Assembly: GCA_949592205.1 (NCBI GenBank)
Contig: CATIUR010000006.1
Location: 8,511,001 to 8,575,000, forward strand
Direction: 5' to 3'
From: Helichrysum umbraculigerum
Taxonomy: Eukaryota; Streptophyta; Magnoliopsida; Asterales; Asteraceae
Length of the DNA: 64,000 nucleotides
Shown here: in pieces, positions 58,659 to 64,000 of the stretch
Layout of the letters: each line of letters opens with the position of its first letter
Numbering within the stretch: the stretch's first letter is position 1
The notes under the pieces: model-generated
Seen by the model: the letters and a program-made list of their open reading frames with translations, nothing else
Databases searched by the model: none
What the model was told of the DNA's origin: nothing
Position numbers and translations under genes: made by a program

Positions 58659-60949
58659 TGTAACACCCAGTATTTGGGTCTAGTAGTATTTAATATTTTC
58701 TAACTGTGAATTATTAGTAAGTGTGTCAGAAAATAGGTGTGTTGTATTATTTGAAAATAAATGGGTAAAAGAGTCGAATAATTTATTGTGACTAATAAAT
58801 TATTGAGTGTTTTAATTTTATTTAGTTGATGGTAAAATAAAATAATGTTTCCCCGTAAATGGTTTTTAAGTTCCAGACAATTATAAGTACGGGGAATGAA
58901 ATCTAAACACTTGTAGTACACCTTTAAATGCTTGGGTCGGTCTCTTTTATCTATATACATACGTACGCATCATATATTATCATATATACATACATTATAT
59001 GAGAAACCCTAGATTAACTCTTAAAATCACTTCCTTCCATCAAATTAATGATGCCAAATTCGAATTCAAGCTTCAAGATCAAAGGTTATCATCCTCTAAT
59101 CATTCTAAACAACATGTAAGTCTCAAATTCTTGAAATTTATGAACCCTAAAATTTGGGTTCTTTGATATTCTTGAGTATAATTCGAATTAAGGGTTTAGA
59201 TTGGTGAAATTGATGTGAGATAAACTCACTAATGATGATAAGTAGCTAGATTCAAGCTAAAAGTTATTTTTGTTTAGTGTTCTTGAGGTTTGTGATGATT
59301 GAGATGAAATTAAGGCATGAAAGGATTATATAATTGTTAATTGATGTGTATTAAACTCATAAATGATGTTATTAGAACTTATTAATGATGATGATTAACA
59401 TCAATGAAGCTAGGGTTTATGAATTGATTGAGTGTTCTTGATATTGATAATAATTAAGATAAAAGTTGTTTGATTAATATAAAGTCGAAGCTTGTAATGA
59501 TCATATAGTTGTTAGTTGATGATTATATGTGGATTATAATCTAAACCTAGTTTAGAAATGGTGAATTTGATATATGGTCATTAATAAAGTTAAATGGTTT
59601 AGTTGATACATGATGATGATTAGTTGTATTCAAACTAAATTGTGTAAAGTTGATTAGGTGTTCATGGTGATTATGATTGATTCATGAAGATAATTATGAG
59701 GGGTTTGATTAATTGTTGATGTTAGACGTTATTAATCTTGTTAATGGGTTAATTATATTAGTTAACAATGATTAAGATGGATAAAGGTGAGAATGTGATA
59801 CTAATGATCATAATTTGGTAATTGATTATGAATATTGATGTTTATAATGGCTATTCCTAATCTTGGAAACTTACTTGATTTGATGTTGAAAGATGATCAT
59901 AGTTTATTAAGTGATTGTGAATTGAGATTATTAAAGTGATTATTCATAATCTTGAAATGATACAAATTAAGTGATTTACGAAATGAGTAATAACTCAATG
60001 AAATAGAGATTATGAATCATGTTGTATGACTTTAACATGAGTTAATTATTATGAATGAGTTACTAACTCATTTTGTTTAATTATATTGTCAGATGTGCAG
60101 AAGGCTCAGTGATATTAGACTACTGAGTGGATGCCTGAGGTGGTCGGTGAGTGGATCTCTAATCCTCAGCGTAACTTGGTTGTAACAAGTTTGGTTACAA
60201 CAAGTAACGTGTTATTACTTTATTATTTGCATTGGTGTTTATGCGGATAGTAATAATACTGTTGATATGTGACTTGTTGATTACGTGATCACTTGAGTTA
60301 ATTGGCCTTCGGGCATCAGTTGTTAATGAGGCAACGAGTTGTTGAACTGTTGGTTGGGCTAGTTGGTTATCCAAAGTTTAACACATCTCCTGTGTTAGTT
60401 GAAGATAATCACTAGCTATCGGTCTCGTCCGTATGGCCATACGGATAGGTTGGGTAAGTGTTCTTGGGGAGCCTCCCGGGTTAATGGTTATCCCCAGAGC
60501 CGCCGATCCTCATTATGGTGTTGTTGATTAGTTGAATTGTTGCATTGTTGAACTGATGCATTGTTGATGTGTTGTATTGTGTACTAGCTTGTTTAGTGAT
60601 AATTGTTGTACACAAAGTTGTTGAGCTAAGTTAGGTTGTTGATTAGTTATCTGCTCACTTAGCGTTATGCTAATCCCCCACATTAACACTTCTTGCAGGT
60701 TTCGGTTTGAATAATGGGTGTGCAAGAAGTTGGGCTAGCAGGAATGTTTGACCACGAGGCAATACTCTGATAAGGGATTTGTATAATATAATGTTTCAAA
60801 GTGTTTTATATAACACCTCCGTTGAATAAATTATGTTTTGAAAATGTTGAATTTTATAAGTTGATAAAACGATGTAAATTATCACTATCTATTTGGACTT
60901 ACGCTTCCGATTGACTATATTTAAATTAGTATAAATGAAGGGTGTTATA
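58659..60949 (+). mobile_element. 5' LTR of a plus-strand element running off the window
   Basis: 2291 bp, starting TGTAACACCC and ending GGGTGTTATA (TACA changed to TATA), directly followed by a PBS. It is related to the solo LTR at 48859-50859. The middle, about 59200-60060, is strikingly cytosine-poor on this strand. No ORFs of note. Confidence 0.8.
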
Positions 60950-60952
60950 AGT

Positions 60953-60964
60953 TGGTATCAGAGC
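60953..60964 (+). other. Primer binding site
   Basis: TGGTATCAGAGC three bases after the LTR end, initiator-Met-tRNA type, setting plus orientation. Confidence 0.85.
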
Positions 60965-63900
60965 ATAGGTTTGGGCGAATTGGACATTGCAATGTGTTCA
61001 ATCCCAAATCTATGGTAGTGTCAAGTCAAACATTCCTGGGAGTGCGGGATTAGTAGTTGCATGAGAAAGTTGTTATTGAATGTGTACTAACCTATAAAAA
61101 GTTGCAAAAGTGTTGTTTTGGTTGCAGAGACGGAGGAATATGAGGAACCAATAGGTATTCTCATTGATTCCTTAATACTCGTGGGCCTAGATATGCCAGG
61201 TAATTCTCGATAAATTCGATGAATTTAAATAAGTTTGAATTGTTTACTTTGCTATGTTATGATTAGTAGTGAAGTAAGTTGAGTCAAACTGCTATGATTC
61301 CTTAGTGATGAGTCCTTGATAATAGTTGCTTGTAAATCTGATGAGGAGATACTAAATGAGATGTTTAACATCATAGAAAGGTGTAATATATTGTTAAATT
61401 GTGTAGATACATTGTTGAATAAGGTGTAATAGTTGTATTATGTGGATTTAATTGTGTCTACAATATGAAATTAAAATATGAAATCGGTTGTATGAATTGT
61501 TATGTGAAATAATAATTTTGGAAGTACTGTGATTAGCAAAGTTGAAATGACTCTAGATAGTGAAATGAGATTGTTGGAATATCTCAATCGAGGTAATTTG
61601 GAGTCTTGTTGTTGTTTAAATGAGAAAGTGTCCATTGATTGGGAATGGTATGTTTGACACAGAAAAGTCAAAGTTGAGATTAGTAGAGTCGAATTTGGTA
61701 ATATATATACTATAAAGTGATGAATATGGTAAGATGTTTATGTGTTTAATAATGATCATGATTGTAATTGAATTATGATCTATATACTAAAAGTGGTAAA
61801 ATAATGAAGTCGAAGTGGTCAACCAAACTAATATGTATTGACAAGTTGTGAAAAGTCAAAGTGATCATGAAATTGGAAAACTTGTTGTGATTGGTCTAAA
61901 TTTGATGATTTTATGTGAATTTGGTGTTTTAAGAATATAATGAGACACCGATAGCGAAAGTGAAGTTGTTTGACTTGGTAAAGTCAAAGAAGTGTAAAAT
62001 GGGTGTTAAAATTTGTAAACATATAGGTTGAAACCCAAATGGGTTGTTAAAGTGCCCAAATGGGTCACTGGGTGGTTAAATGGTTAAAATGAGTATTGGT
62101 TTGGTTATGACCAATGTAACAGTGATTTTAAGTCCTACATATAGTAGGAATGTGTGTTGAAAGTGTTGAAGTAGTTAAACTAGTAAATTTTGGTAAAGGT
62201 GCCCAATTGGACCCCTAAACGGGTCAACGAGTGAAAATACGATAGGAAGGGTATATGGGGGTGATGAATATGCCCACACGTCTTAAATATATATAGAAAC
62301 ATGTTGGTAAAGGGTTGAAGTCAGAAAGTAAGCCATTTGGAATATGGCGTGTCCACTAAAATGGTCGGAAATGGCCTAAAATGAGTTACACGTCCGTTTT
62401 CTCGTAAAATGTGAAAATTGAAAAAGTGTAAAAAGGGAAAGTTTTATTTTGGCATAGTGGAGGTGCCTGCAAAATTTCATGACCTAACTCCTTACGGTTT
62501 GTGAGATATGCGCGTTTGAAATTCGCATTTTTGCACTAAGATGTTCAGTCTGCTGTGCAGACAGGGGACCCGGCGGCTGGAGGTCCAAACCGGCGGCTGG
62601 ATGCCCAAAGCCGGCGGCTTCTTTTGGCTTTAAAACGCACTTTTGTTCTGTTTGCAAAAATTGGTGTTAGCCGGCGTTTCGACTCGGGTAGCCGGCGGGT
62701 CAAGACCTTTAGCCGGCGGCTAGGTATGTTAGCCGGCGGCTCATGTAGCCTAGCCGGTGGTTTGTGGGTATTTACAGGATTAAAATATTTTTTTACGTTT
62801 TTCGACGTTCGACGTAACTTTTGACGTAGAAATTTCCGCTAGAAAATTTCGGTGTCCGATTAAGACGAAATTTACATGTCCACTCAAAAACGGCCCAACG
62901 GTCAAAGCTCATCGCTTTAGCATGAGCCCTGTCAGTTTTCGGCACTTCGGGGTCGTTTGGGGCCCGAAAATCGCGTTTTATTGTTTTTCGAATCTTATTT
63001 CGAACTTTTAGCTTACGTTTTGCATTGGGCTTTTGTTTCATTGAGCCCAGAGATCATTCCTGTGACTATATACAACATTAAAAGTTGATTTAGAGGTTCA
63101 CATATTTTATGGTGTATGCGTCGGTTGTAGGCAGTTTATTTAACTGCAAAAATATACCAGTAGATGGTATTGTTGATTGCTACTAGCAAGAATTAGTAAA
63201 CATTGATTAACTAATCGTATGAACTATATTATGTGGACTAATTGAAATGAGATGAAGTAGTTGAATTACTTAGAGTATGATAAAATGTTGAATTGAGCGT
63301 TTTAAGAAATTACGAAATAAGCATAGGAGCTTATATTGATGTAATAGTTGAGCATGAAATACTCAATTGAGATTTGATTAAAGGTATATAGATTGACTAT
63401 TATGTGTTGAATATTATACATAATATTGATGAATTGTTTGGTACTAAATGTACTATAAGTATTAAGTTATATAAATAATACTTGATATTGGTTCGGGTGA
63501 TAACAAAGTTGACTGATGTATTGTGTCAGACATTGGTGTTATATGCTGGTATTGTTATATATACATGATAATATGAGTAGTTCATATTAAAGGTGATAAG
63601 TTGAAAATAGTAGCAAGTTAAAAATTGGGAATATACTTGCTATTACAGGTTGTTGTAATTGTGTAAAGTGTTGATATTACTGTTGAGCAATATGTGAGAG
63701 TAAAGATAATTACTTAGGAGATAAATGGTATGAAGTGGCCTGAGAATAAAGTGTGAATGACATAATATGACGACGTCTGGCCAACGTATTTATATTATGC
63801 CATTTCACATGGAGTTGTTGAGGTTACTAAGTACCAGGTAAAGTTAAGTGGTTTTAAAATAACAGGTAAGATATGTTGACCTGTAGTTGAAATATAGTCA

Positions 63901-64000
63901 ATGATTGACTAAAATAAAAGAGTAATAAACCATTAAGTTGTTGTTTAATGTGGTAACTAGGATACAAGAGATATGTATATAGTTAAGTGCAACTAGTAAT
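60965..64000 (+). other. Leader or internal region of the right-end element, non-coding
   Basis: About 3 kb without gag or pol. It contains the block shared with 3905-4078, then a CCGGCGGCT cluster, then further cytosine-poor DNA. Such blocks occur inside LTRs elsewhere in the window, so part of this region may be a nested LTR whose ends I could not find. The coding region, if any, is beyond the window. Confidence 0.5.
62569..62763. repeat. CCGGCGGCT repeat cluster
   Basis: Eight or so CCGGCGGCT or TAGCCGGCGG units with 15-30 bp spacing. It is complementary in type to the cluster at 49942-50195. Confidence 0.85.

Overview
The window looks like eudicot nuclear DNA dominated by retrotransposons. 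It has one intact intron-containing host gene, long AT-rich non-coding stretches, plant-type LTR elements primed by an initiator-Met-tRNA-like PBS (TGGTATCAGAGC), a Tat-lineage Ty3/gypsy element, plant-telomere-like TTTAGGG repeats and a tRNA-derived SINE. Asteraceae is my guess from general resemblance; the sequence does not prove it. All alignments here were made by eye.

Layout. 1-5579: minus-strand LTR remnants, including a 2.35-kb LTR (269-2616) of the same family as the element at 46.6-56.8 kb, a shorter relative beside it, and a third LTR remnant with a minisatellite. 5580-15296: low-copy and repeat-rich DNA with a possible Helitron end, a degenerate minus-strand multi-exon gene (10927-14210) and a LanC-like pseudogene piece inside it. 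15302-26284: a complete 11-kb Tat-lineage element on the minus strand with a 5-bp target duplication (ATCTA). Its gag-pol is broken by stops and frameshifts, and it carries a plus-strand extra gene with its own TATA box and introns. 26580-38538: three LTRs alternating with two 1.38-kb non-coding internal regions, a tandem array inside one pair of GATTG target duplications.

38544-45152 is the main genic segment. It holds an intact nine-exon DGAT2 gene (diacylglycerol acyltransferase 2, minus strand, 340 residues) whose fifth intron contains a SINE and a MITE-like fragment. 45162-57085 is a nested complex: a Mutator-like element with long inverted repeats and a near-perfect 9-bp target duplication encloses telomere-like repeats, a second long-TIR element and a gag-only LTR retrotransposon. 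That retrotransposon has intact gag, an additional ORF upstream of gag and no pol, and its 5' LTR is truncated and interrupted by a 2-kb solo LTR. 58659-64000 is the 5' LTR and leader of another plus-strand element that runs off the window.

The host function visible here is triacylglycerol synthesis (DGAT2). The other coding capacity is retroelement-derived or pseudogenic. The items most worth following up are the spliced antisense gene of the Tat element, the three-LTR array, the pre-gag ORF of the gag-only element, and the recurrence of unrelated short dyad-symmetric repeat clusters inside five different LTR families.
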